Shown: positions 55,109 through 62,921 of the stretch, in pieces
Layout: each line of letters starts with the position of its first letter
Position numbering within the stretch: position 1 is the first letter of the stretch
Assembly (NCBI RefSeq): GCF_005871085.1
Contig: NZ_VAUP01000022.1
Location: 434,001 to 498,000 of the forward strand
Direction: 5' to 3'
DNA: 64,000 nucleotides
Source: Xanthobacter autotrophicus
GTDB lineage: Bacteria; Pseudomonadota; Alphaproteobacteria; Rhizobiales; Xanthobacteraceae
Translations under genes and position numbers: made by a program
The notes under the pieces: model-generated
What the model saw: the letters and a program-made list of their open reading frames with translations, nothing else
Told to the model about the DNA's origin: nothing
Database searches by the model: none

Positions 55109-55938
55109 TGGACACGCTGCTCGCCCCGTTCCAGTTCGATTTCATGTTGAGCGCGCTGGTGATCTCGGCGCTGGTGGCTGTGCCCATGGCGCTGCTCTCC
55201 TGCTTCCTGGTGCTGAAGGGCTGGTCGCTGATGGGGGACGCGGTCTCCCATGCCGTGCTCCCCGGCGTGGTGCTGGCCTATATGGCCGGCCTGCCCTTGG
55301 CCCTCGGGGCGTTCGTGGCCGGCATGGTGTGCGCGCTCGGCACCGGCTATCTGAAGGCCAACAGCCGCATCAAGGAAGACACGGTGATGGGCGTGGTCTT
55401 CTCCGGCATGTTCGGGCTTGGGCTGGTGCTCTACACCAAGATCCAGTCGGACGTGCACCTCGACCACATCCTGTTCGGCGACATGCTGGGCGTGACCTGG
55501 GGCGACATCGCCGAAAGCGCGATCATCTGCGGCCTGGTGACGGTGGCGCTGCTGGCCAAATGGCGCGACCTGCTGCTGAACGCGTTCGATCCCGCGCAGG
55601 CGCGCGCGGTGGGCCTGCGCGTCGGGCTGCTGCATTACGGGCTTCTGGTGATGCTGTCGCTGACCATCGTCGCGGCGCTGAAGGCGGTGGGCATCATCCT
55701 CGCCGTGTCGCTTCTGATCGCGCCGGGGGCCATCGCCTTCCTCGTCACCCGGCGCTTCGGCGTCATGCTGGTGGTGGCGGTGGCGGTGGCGGTGGGCTGC
55801 GCGCTCTCCGGCGTCTACCTCTCCTTCTTCCTCGATTCCGCGCCGGCGCCCACCATCGTGCTGCTGATGACGGCGGTGTTCATCGCGGCGTTCGTCGGGG
55901 TGCGGGTGAAGGCGGGGCGGGTGGCGCAGACAATCTAG
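55108..55938 (+). CDS. sitD: Manganese/iron ABC transporter, permease 2
   Basis: Second ABC-3 permease, 276 residues with about eight helices: LKGWSLMGDAVSHAVLPGVVLAYMAG, FDPAQARAVGLRVG and LIAPGAIAFLVTRRFGV (family positions equal to those of sitC). ATG at 55108 overlaps the sitC stop by one base. The heteromeric SitC/SitD pair with SitA and SitB makes a complete Mn2+/Fe2+ importer. Ends the operon; no clear terminator in the next 180 bases. Confidence 0.94.
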   Translation: MDTLLAPFQFDFMLSALVISALVAVPMALLSCFLVLKGWSLMGDAVSHAVLPGVVLAYMAGLPLALGAFVAGMVCALGTGYLKANSRIKEDTVMGVVFSGMFGLGLVLYTKIQSDVHLDHILFGDMLGVTWGDIAESAIICGLVTVALLAKWRDLLLNAFDPAQARAVGLRVGLLHYGLLVMLSLTIVAALKAVGIILAVSLLIAPGAIAFLVTRRFGVMLVVAVAVAVGCALSGVYLSFFLDSAPAPTIVLLMTAVFIAAFVGVRVKAGRVAQTI

Positions 55939-56125
55939 AGGAAAGACGACACGCGAGACCGCGCCTTTCCTGCCCGCTTTTTGCCTGCCCATCCCTTGGG
56001 CACCGCGACCAAGCCTTCGGCATCCCTCCCCTCATCACCCTTGACGCCCCCGCCCCCTCGGGCGTAACCCCATCCGTGGGACACCTCCCCCCAACGGGAG
56101 GCGCCCATCTGTAAGGATGGACCAC

Positions 56126-57301
56126 ATGACGACGAATCCTGCTCCGGCCACGCGTCCGGAAAACCCGAACTTTTCGTCCGGCCCCTGTGCCAAGCGTCCC
56201 GGCTGGACGCTGGAGGGCCTCTCGGACGCGCCGCTGGGCCGTTCGCACCGCGCCAAGGTGGGCAAGGCCAAGCTCAAAGAGGCCATCGACCTCACCCGCG
56301 ACGTGCTGGAAGTGCCCGCCGACTACAGGATCGGCATCGTCCCCGCCTCCGATACCGGCGCCGTGGAGATGGTGCTGTGGTCGATGCTGGGCGCCCGCCC
56401 GGTGGATATGCTGGCCTGGGAAAGCTTCGGCGAAGGCTGGGTGACCGATGTCGTCAAGCAGCTCAAGCTCACCGACGCCCGCGCGCTGACCGCCCCCTAT
56501 GGCGCGCTGCCGGACCTCGCGCAGGTGGATTTCTCCCACGACGTGGTCTTCACCTGGAACGGCACCACCTCCGGCGTCATGGTGCCGGATGCGGAGTGGA
56601 TCCCGGCCGATCGCGCCGGCCTCACCATCTGCGACGCCACCTCGGCGGCCTTCGCGCAGAAGCTGGATTTCGCCAAGCTCGACGTGGTCACCTTCTCCTG
56701 GCAGAAGGTGCTCGGCGGCGAGGGCGCGCACGGCATCCTCATCCTCTCCCCGCGCGCGGTGGAGCGGCTCGAGACCTACAAGCCGGCCTGGCCGCTGCCC
56801 AAGATCTTCCGCATGACCAAGGGCGGCAAGCTCATCGAAGGCATCTTCGAGGGCGAGACCATCAACACGCCCTCCATGCTGTGCGTGGAAGACTATCTCG
56901 ACGCGCTGAAGTGGGCAAAGAACGTGGGCGGCCTGTCCGCCCTGCAGGAGCGCTCCAACCGCAACTTCGAGGCCATCGCCCAGTGGGTGCACCGCACGCC
57001 GTGGGTGGATTTCCTGGCCACCGACCCGGTGACGCGCTCCAACACCTCGGTGTGCCTGAAGGTGGTGGATGCGGACGTGACCTCGCTGCCCGCCGACGCC
57101 CAGGCCGCCTTCGCCAAGGCCATCGCCTCCGGCCTTGAGAAGGGCGGCATCGCCTACGACATCGGTGCCTATCGCGACGCCCCTCCCGGCCTGCGCATCT
57201 GGTGCGGCGCCACCGTGGAACGGGCCGACGTGGAAGCCCTGACCCACTGGCTCGACTGGGCCTTCACCGAAGCCAAGGCCGCGCTGCCCAAGGCGGCGTA
57301 A
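56126..57301 (+). CDS. serC: Phosphoserine aminotransferase
   Basis: PLP enzyme that makes 3-phosphoserine from 3-phosphohydroxypyruvate (also acts in B6 synthesis). It has 391 residues, the longer alphaproteobacterial type. The N-terminus has [18 protein letters not shown], then [28 protein letters not shown] and the PLP Lys in [16 protein letters not shown] at 56126 ([10 protein letters not shown]) is nine bases after AAGG; the ATG at 56117 is too close to that site. serA follows after 338 repeat-rich bases in the same direction. Confidence 0.96.
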   Translation: MTTNPAPATRPENPNFSSGPCAKRPGWTLEGLSDAPLGRSHRAKVGKAKLKEAIDLTRDVLEVPADYRIGIVPASDTGAVEMVLWSMLGARPVDMLAWESFGEGWVTDVVKQLKLTDARALTAPYGALPDLAQVDFSHDVVFTWNGTTSGVMVPDAEWIPADRAGLTICDATSAAFAQKLDFAKLDVVTFSWQKVLGGEGAHGILILSPRAVERLETYKPAWPLPKIFRMTKGGKLIEGIFEGETINTPSMLCVEDYLDALKWAKNVGGLSALQERSNRNFEAIAQWVHRTPWVDFLATDPVTRSNTSVCLKVVDADVTSLPADAQAAFAKAIASGLEKGGIAYDIGAYRDAPPGLRIWCGATVERADVEALTHWLDWAFTEAKAALPKAA

Positions 57302-57639
57302 GATCCGGCGGCGTGAGATCCGGCGGCGTGAGATCCGGCCGCGTGAGGCTGGCGGGGTGACTGAATCGCCCTGCCCCCTCTCCCGCTTGCGGGGGAGGGC
57401 TGGGGTGGTGTCCTTCCACTCTCTCCCGACCTGAAACGCCTTCCGCCAGCACGCCCGCTTTCCCCCTCCCCACCCTCCCCCGCAAGCGGGTGAGGGCTTG
57501 CATCGGCAGAAGCCGCGGGAGTGGGACGACACCCCTCCCCATTCTCTCCTCCCCCGCAAGCGGGAGAGGGTTCACGCCGGTGAAGCGCGGAACGCTCGCG
57601 CATGCCCGGCCGGACATCCCCCCATTTGTGGAGCCCCCC
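57302..57639. other. 338-base repeat-rich spacer between serC and serA
   Basis: It opens with three copies of GATCCGGCGGCGTGA (57302-57346; third with one change). These are the 15-base tandem repeat that also touches the serC stop. Three REP-like copies follow (57371-57408, 57461-57496 inverted, 57535-57570 inverted). A serA promoter, if any, is near 57570-57625. No gene. Confidence 0.7.
57371..57570. repeat. Cluster of three REP-like repeats
   Basis: CTCTCCCGCTTGCGGGGGAG at 57378-57397 and two inverted relatives with CCCCCGCAAGCGGG (57477-57490 and 57552-57565) can fold together into alternative long stems. It is the densest group of this repeat family in the window. Confidence 0.85.
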
Positions 57640-59226
57640 ATGGCACCCCGCGTTCTCATTTCCGACAAGCTCTCCCCCGCCGCCGTGCAGATCTTCAAGG
57701 ATCGCGGCATCGAGGTGGATTTCCAGCCCGACCTCGGCAAGGACAAGGACAAGCTGGCCGAGATCATCGGCAATTATGACGGCCTCGCCATCCGCTCGGC
57801 CACCAAGGTCACCCCGAAGATCCTGCAGAAGGCCGACCGCCTGAAGGTGATCGGGCGCGCCGGCATCGGCGTCGACAACGTGGATCTGCCGGCGGCCACC
57901 GCCAAGGGCGTGATCGTGATGAACACGCCGTTCGGCAATTCCATCACCACCGCCGAGCATGCCATCGCCATGATGTTCGCGCTGGCCCGCGAGATCCCGG
58001 CGGCGGACGCCTCCACCCAGGCCGGCAAGTGGGAGAAGAACCGCTTCATGGGCGTCGAGGTCACCGCCAAGACGCTCGGCATCATCGGTTGCGGCAACAT
58101 CGGCTCCATCGTGGCCGAGCGCGGCGTGGGCCTGAAGATGAAGGTGATCGCCTTCGATCCCTTCCTCTCGGTGGAGCGGGCGCTGGACCTCGGCGTCGAG
58201 AAGGTGGAGCTGGACGACCTGCTCGCCCGCGCCGACTTCATCACCCTCCACACGCCCTTGACCGAGAAGACCAAGAACATTCTCTCGGCACAGAACATCG
58301 CCAAGACGAAGAAGGGCGTGCGCATCATCAATTGCGCCCGCGGCGGCCTGGTGGACGAAGCCGCCCTGCGCGATGCGCTTGATTCCAAGCACGTGGCGGG
58401 CGCCGCCTTCGACGTGTTCACCGTGGAGCCGGCGGAGCAGAACCCGCTGTTCGGCCATCCCAACGTGGTGTGCACGCCGCATCTGGGCGCCGCCACCACC
58501 GAGGCGCAGGAGAACGTGGCGCTCCAGGTGGCCGAGCAGATGAGCGATTATCTGCTCACCAGCGCCATCTCCAATGCGGTGAACTTCCCCTCCATCACGG
58601 CGGAGGAAGCCCCCAAGTTGAAGCCCTATGTGGAGCTGGCGGAAAAGCTCGGCTCGTTCGCCGGCCAGCTCACCGACACCGACATCAAGACCGTGCACGT
58701 CGTCTACGAAGGCGCGGTGGCGGAGCTGAAGGTGAAGGCGCTGACCTCCGCCGCGGTGGCAGGGCTGCTGCGCCCGATGCTCTCGGAGGTCAACGTGGTG
58801 TCCGCCCCCACCGTCGCCAAGGAGCGCGGCATCGTCATCGAGGAGACCACCCGCGCCGCCACCGGCGACTTTGACAGCCTCATCACCCTCACCGTGGTGA
58901 CGGACACGCTGGAGCGCTCGATATCCGGCACCGTGTTCGCGGACGGCCGCCCGCGCATCGTGAACATCAAGGGCATCAAGGTGGACGCGGAGTTCGCGCC
59001 CTCCATGATCTACATCACCAACGAGGACAAGCCGGGCTTCATCGGCCGCTTCGCCAGCCTGCTCGGCGATGCGGGGCTGAACATCGCCACTTTCGCCCTC
59101 GGCCGCGACCATCTGGGCGGCGACGCCATCGCCTTGGTGGCGGTGGACGGCACCGTGCCGACCGACGTGCTCGGCAAGGTGCAGGCGCTGCCGCAGGTGA
59201 AGGCGGCCAAGGCCCTGGTGTTCTGA
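57640..59226 (+). CDS. serA: D-3-phosphoglycerate dehydrogenase
   Basis: First step of serine synthesis, oxidising 3-phosphoglycerate with NAD+. It has 528 residues, the long form: substrate/NAD domains (VIGRAGIGVDNVDL; NAD motif GIIGCGNIGSIVAERG; catalytic Arg in INCARGGLVDE, Glu in FTVEPAE, His in PHLGAATTEA), an intervening ASB domain (about 320-450) and a C-terminal ACT domain (MIYITNEDKPGFIGRFASLL). ATG at 57640 (MAPRVLISDKLS) follows GTGGAG. The ACT domain suggests serine feedback, as in other long forms. Confidence 0.97.
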   Translation: MAPRVLISDKLSPAAVQIFKDRGIEVDFQPDLGKDKDKLAEIIGNYDGLAIRSATKVTPKILQKADRLKVIGRAGIGVDNVDLPAATAKGVIVMNTPFGNSITTAEHAIAMMFALAREIPAADASTQAGKWEKNRFMGVEVTAKTLGIIGCGNIGSIVAERGVGLKMKVIAFDPFLSVERALDLGVEKVELDDLLARADFITLHTPLTEKTKNILSAQNIAKTKKGVRIINCARGGLVDEAALRDALDSKHVAGAAFDVFTVEPAEQNPLFGHPNVVCTPHLGAATTEAQENVALQVAEQMSDYLLTSAISNAVNFPSITAEEAPKLKPYVELAEKLGSFAGQLTDTDIKTVHVVYEGAVAELKVKALTSAAVAGLLRPMLSEVNVVSAPTVAKERGIVIEETTRAATGDFDSLITLTVVTDTLERSISGTVFADGRPRIVNIKGIKVDAEFAPSMIYITNEDKPGFIGRFASLLGDAGLNIATFALGRDHLGGDAIALVAVDGTVPTDVLGKVQALPQVKAAKALVF

Positions 59227-59252
59227 GGCTTTGGTGTTCTGAACGAGCCGCA

Positions 59253-59280
59253 ACGGCCGCCCTCGGGGCGGCCGTTTTCG
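59253..59280 (+). terminator. Intrinsic terminator of serA
   Basis: A 9-bp stem (ACGGCCGCC/GGCGGCCGT, 5-base loop) is followed by TTTTCGTT, 26 bases after the serA stop. Confidence 0.9.
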
Positions 59281-59330
59281 TTCACGCATGTTGCGTGCGG
59301 TCCCCGTCGAAGACGGGGCCAGGTCTTGCG

Positions 59331-59858
59331 TCAGTGCGGCAGGCGGTCGGCGATTTTGGCAAGGCCAGCGGCCGCGCAGGCCTCGTCCTTCTCCCCGCCC
59401 GGCGCGCCTCCGACGCCGATGGCGGCCACGATCTCCCCCTTCGCCTTCACGCCGACGCCGCCGGCCAGAAGCAGGATATCCGGCAGGGAGGCGAGCGCCT
59501 GGGTGCTGGGCCCGCCGCGGGTCTTCTCCACGAAGGCCGAGAGGGTATCGAAGCCGAACACCGGCCCAAGGGTCGCGACCGTATAGGCCTTGCGGAAGCT
59601 GGAGGTGCGGGTGTGGGTGGTGGAATGGTCGCCCTTCACCAGCACACGGGTTTCGCCGGACACGTCCACCACCGCCACGGAGACCGGCCAGCCCTTCTCG
59701 GCACAGGCGCGCACCGCCTCCAGCGCAGCCTCGTTGGCGAGCGTCAACGGCAGCTCCCAGCCGGACCCGTGCACCTGCGCCGCCGCCGGCGCGGCCAGCC
59801 CCGCCAGCACCAGCGCCAGCAGCGCGCCGACACCCCTGGTCGAAATCCCCTTGCTCAT
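59331..59858 (-). CDS. Secreted GlcG/HbpS (DUF336) family protein
   Basis: A 175-residue protein with a clear signal peptide (basic STRGVG, hydrophobic ALLALVLAGLAAPAAA, cleavage near residue 28). A GlcG/HbpS-like domain follows (LTLANEAALEAVRACAEKGW, VAVVDVSGETRVLVKGD, SSFRKAYTVATLG, GGVGVKAKGEIVAAIGVGGA). Relatives bind haem or occur with glycolate oxidase; the role here is unknown. Of three clustered ATGs, the one at 59858 (MSKGISTRG) has AGGAGG at eight bases and is preferred. It stands alone and converges on serA. Confidence 0.85.
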   Translation of the reverse strand: MSKGISTRGVGALLALVLAGLAAPAAAQVHGSGWELPLTLANEAALEAVRACAEKGWPVSVAVVDVSGETRVLVKGDHSTTHTRTSSFRKAYTVATLGPVFGFDTLSAFVEKTRGGPSTQALASLPDILLLAGGVGVKAKGEIVAAIGVGGAPGGEKDEACAAAGLAKIADRLPH

Positions 59859-59966
59859 GCTCATCACCTCCTGCCGGCTCATCCGGCAGGACCGCTCCTA
59901 GCAGAGAGTTTGTAACCTCTTAATATAAATATGAACGGTTTCACGCAGGCGTGACGGCCCTGCCGT

Positions 59967-60902
59967 TCAGGCGGGTGGGCGAGCCCTGGCGCGAGCCGAC
60001 AGGGTCGCCAGCGCGATGCCGGCGATGACCAGCGCATAGCCCGCCGCGTGATACCAGGCCATGGTCTCGCCCAGGAACACGATGGCGAGCGCGGTGCCGA
60101 ACACCGGCATGAGATGCAGGAACGGCGCGGCGGCATTGGCCCCCACCAGTTCCACCCCCCGGTTGAAGAACAGATAGGCAAAGATCGACGGCCCCACCAT
60201 CACATAGGCCAGCACCCCCAGCGTCATCCGGTCGAACCGCAAAATGTGCCCAAGCGCGGCTTCCCACAGCGCGAACGGCGCCAGCAGCACCGAGCCCAGC
60301 GCCATGATCACCACGAGGAAGGAGAGCGGCCCCAGCCCCGGCCGCTTGCGCAGGATGGCGGCATAGAAGGCATAGATGAACAGGGCGAAGATGATCCACA
60401 CATCGCCGATGTTGGGCTTCAGGTGCAGGAAAGTATCCAGGCTACCATGGCTGATGATCACCAGCACGCCGACGAGCGAGGTGACGATGCCGGCCATCTG
60501 GCCAAGGCTCAACCGCTCGCCAAAAATGAAGAAAGTCCACAGGGCGACCAGAAGCGGCGCGGTGGACTGCACCAAAAGGCCGTTGAGGGCCTGAGTATAT
60601 TGCAAGCCATAATAGCTCATGGCGTTGTAGCAGGCGATGCCGGTGGCCGCGAGCAGCACCAGCAGCCAGAAATGGCGGCGGATGAGCGGCAGGTCGCGCC
60701 GGAGCTGCGAGAAGGCGAACGGCAGCAGTATCAGCGTCGCCCCGGTCCAGCGCACGAAGGCCAGCGTCACCGGCGGCACATGACCGGCGACGAAGCGCCC
60801 GAGCACGATGTTGATGGCCCACAGCAGCGCCGTCACTGTGAGCAGCAGATAGGGCGCGTCGTACAGGGCTATTCCGGACGGGCGCGAGGGCCTCACCGAC
60901 AT
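59967..60902 (-). CDS. EamA/DMT-superfamily transporter
   Basis: Inner-membrane drug/metabolite transporter of 311 residues with two five-helix EamA repeats (about 20-145 and 160-300). The helices LLLTVTALLWAINIVLGRFV, FVRWTGATLILLPFA, GERLSLGQMAGIVTSLVGV and FLGETMAWYHAAGYALVIAG are typical. ATG at 60902 (MSVRPSRPSG) follows GGGAGGAAAA. Substrate unknown; many relatives export amino acids or metabolites. No operon partner. Confidence 0.9.
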   Translation of the reverse strand: MSVRPSRPSGIALYDAPYLLLTVTALLWAINIVLGRFVAGHVPPVTLAFVRWTGATLILLPFAFSQLRRDLPLIRRHFWLLVLLAATGIACYNAMSYYGLQYTQALNGLLVQSTAPLLVALWTFFIFGERLSLGQMAGIVTSLVGVLVIISHGSLDTFLHLKPNIGDVWIIFALFIYAFYAAILRKRPGLGPLSFLVVIMALGSVLLAPFALWEAALGHILRFDRMTLGVLAYVMVGPSIFAYLFFNRGVELVGANAAAPFLHLMPVFGTALAIVFLGETMAWYHAAGYALVIAGIALATLSARARARPPA

Positions 60903-61141
60903 TTTTCCTCCCGCATGATGCGATCCACGCCTCCGGCGCGGGCTTGGAGCCAGCTCCGGTGGGAGCGGGCTCGGCAGGCGACCGCTGTAGCGTCATCCGA
61001 GGCGCGGGGGAAATCGATTTTGGCGCACGCACCCATCAGCGGGTGTGATGGATCGCGCCCGCACTGGCTGCCCAGATGACCTCTCCCTTACCAAGGGAGT
61101 GCTCTGCCTCATGATGGATCGCGCCTGCGCCGGCCCGCGCC

Positions 61142-62005
61142 TCAGGCCGGGCGGAACACCGCCGTGTTGCCGGACGGATCGCGCACCGTGAGGCCGCCGC
61201 CTTCAACTGCCGCGAACGCGACACCCGCCGCCGCGAGGCGCTGGCCGAGGGCATCGATGGAGGCCTGCGGCAGCCGCACGGTGAAATGGTCGAGCCCCGC
61301 CGTGCCGGCCGCCGGCGCGGGTGCGCCAGAGGACTGCCAGGTGTTGAGGCCGAGATGGTGGTGGTAGCCGTCCGCGCTCACGAACAGGGCGCCGGGATAG
61401 CGCGCCATGATGGTGAGTCCCACCGTATCCACCCAGAAGCGCCGCGCGGCCTCAAGGTCGGAGACCTTGAGATGCACATGCCCCATGTCGGTGCCGGCGG
61501 GTGCGGGTTGCGCGGCCGGCAGAGCCTCGCGGGCCAGGGCGTTCAGGTCGAGGGGCAAGGTCGCCATGGCGATGGTGCCGTCGACGGAGCGCGGCCATTC
61601 GTCGGCGGGGCGATCGCGGTAGATCTCGATGCCGTTGCCGTCCGGGTCGTCCACATAGAGCGCCTCGCTCACCAGATGGTCGGAAGCACCCATCCGAAGG
61701 CCCATGTGGTGGAGGGCGAGCAGCCGGGCGGCAAGGCTCGCGCGATCGGGCACGCGGATGGCCATGTGGAACAGGCCGGGGGCGCGGACCGGCGCCGGGG
61801 CGGCGTCGGATCGGCGCGTGATCTCCACCAGCGGGCGGCCGCCGGCGCCGAGCACCACCGTCTCGCCGGTGGAGAGCACTTCAAGGCCCACGCCATCGCG
61901 ATAGAAGGGGATGAGCCGCTCGGGATCGCGGCTCGACAGGGCCACTGCGCCGAGGGCGAGATCGTGCGGCGCGGTTTTGGGGGACAGGGAAAGGGCGGCG
62001 GTCAT
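61142..62005 (-). CDS. VOC-family protein, catechol-2,3-dioxygenase/glyoxalase-like
   Basis: A 287-residue protein with two vicinal-oxygen-chelate domains (about 18-130 and 165-285). Possible metal residues are His in LGAVALSSRD-like and FHMAIRVPD strands, Glu in GNGIEIYRDRP, His in MGHVHLKVSDL and YHHHLGLNTW, as in CatE-type extradiol dioxygenases. ATG at 62005 (MTAALSLSPK) follows CAGGAGC. Substrate unknown; it could also be a ring-cleavage relative without known activity. Single gene; a short ATGGATCGCGCC repeat pair lies in the 240 bases between it and the EamA gene. Confidence 0.87.
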   Translation of the reverse strand: MTAALSLSPKTAPHDLALGAVALSSRDPERLIPFYRDGVGLEVLSTGETVVLGAGGRPLVEITRRSDAAPAPVRAPGLFHMAIRVPDRASLAARLLALHHMGLRMGASDHLVSEALYVDDPDGNGIEIYRDRPADEWPRSVDGTIAMATLPLDLNALAREALPAAQPAPAGTDMGHVHLKVSDLEAARRFWVDTVGLTIMARYPGALFVSADGYHHHLGLNTWQSSGAPAPAAGTAGLDHFTVRLPQASIDALGQRLAAAGVAFAAVEGGGLTVRDPSGNTAVFRPA

Positions 62006-62157
62006 GCTGAAGCTCCTGGCGAGACGGAGGCGCCTTTCGGTGCCGCCGCCTGCGTTGCTCCAAATATGGTGGAAGTGGCAGGCGCATGCCATTGCACCAA
62101 CGCAAGCAACGCGCAGCAGCGCCGCATGGGTGCCACCCTGCCCGTTCTCGGGCGGCA

Positions 62158-62826
62158 TCAGTCGGTGAACCAGTCCTCGGAGATCTTGCGCAGCTTGCCA
62201 CGGCGCCATTCATAGACCTGGGTGCAGCGCATGTAGCGCTCGGGATTGGGCCGCGTGCAGTAGGCCGAATGGGAGAAGACGATCACCTGCGGCACCTTGC
62301 GGCCCTTGTTGTCGATCTCGAAACCGCGCGCGGCGCGATCGAAGGCCCGGACCCAGCGTCCGGGACCTGTGGAGACGAACAGGATGTGCCGGAAGCCGTC
62401 CGAGCCGATCCAGGGAGTGAAGCCGCCGTCGCAGGCGATGGCGTGGGTGTCGATCAGATAGTCCGGCCGCCCGTCGGGGGAGACGTTGACCACCTCGGCG
62501 AGAGTGCCGGGCTTCCAATTCGGCCTGCCCTCGGCGGCACGGCACTCCGCCTCCAGCTCCTGCACCGCCCGCGCCACCACCTTCGGCAGGCCGGCATAGG
62601 GATCGGCGGCTGCGGCGGAGACGGGAGTCGGGGACGGTGCGCTGGACGCGGGTGCCGGAACGGCAGGGGCAGGCGGATTGGGGGGCGGGGCCGCTTCCGA
62701 CGCAGCCACATCCACCGGGCCACCCTCGGCCCGTGCAACCGGCACGCTCAGCGCGAGGGCGACGACCAGAACGGCCGCCGCCAGCGACCGCCCCCGTCCG
62801 CCTGCATGTGCACCTTCAAGGGCCAT
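62158..62826 (-). CDS. Secreted protein of unknown function
   Basis: A 222-residue protein, family not recognised. The N-terminus is a signal peptide (basic GGRGRS, hydrophobic LAAAVLVVALALSVPVARA, cleavage near residue 33). An Ala/Pro-rich linker (about 45-75) and a compact C-terminal domain of about 145 residues follow. The domain has four Cys (ECRAAEG, AIACDGGF, YCTRPN, RCTQVYEW), enough for two disulfides, and several Trp. A GRPDYLIDTHAIACDGG segment suggests an extracellular binding domain. ATG at 62826 follows GGGAGAGGGCG. It is upstream of the VOC gene on the same strand, 150 bases apart. Confidence 0.75.
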   Translation of the reverse strand: MALEGAHAGGRGRSLAAAVLVVALALSVPVARAEGGPVDVAASEAAPPPNPPAPAVPAPASSAPSPTPVSAAAADPYAGLPKVVARAVQELEAECRAAEGRPNWKPGTLAEVVNVSPDGRPDYLIDTHAIACDGGFTPWIGSDGFRHILFVSTGPGRWVRAFDRAARGFEIDNKGRKVPQVIVFSHSAYCTRPNPERYMRCTQVYEWRRGKLRKISEDWFTD

Positions 62827-62921
62827 GCGCCCTCTCCCGGCAAATCGAGCACCGACCTGTCAAAGGCGCCGATCAGCCCGCATGCCAGGCGGATCGGCGA
62901 AACCTTTCCCCCCGCCCCGGC

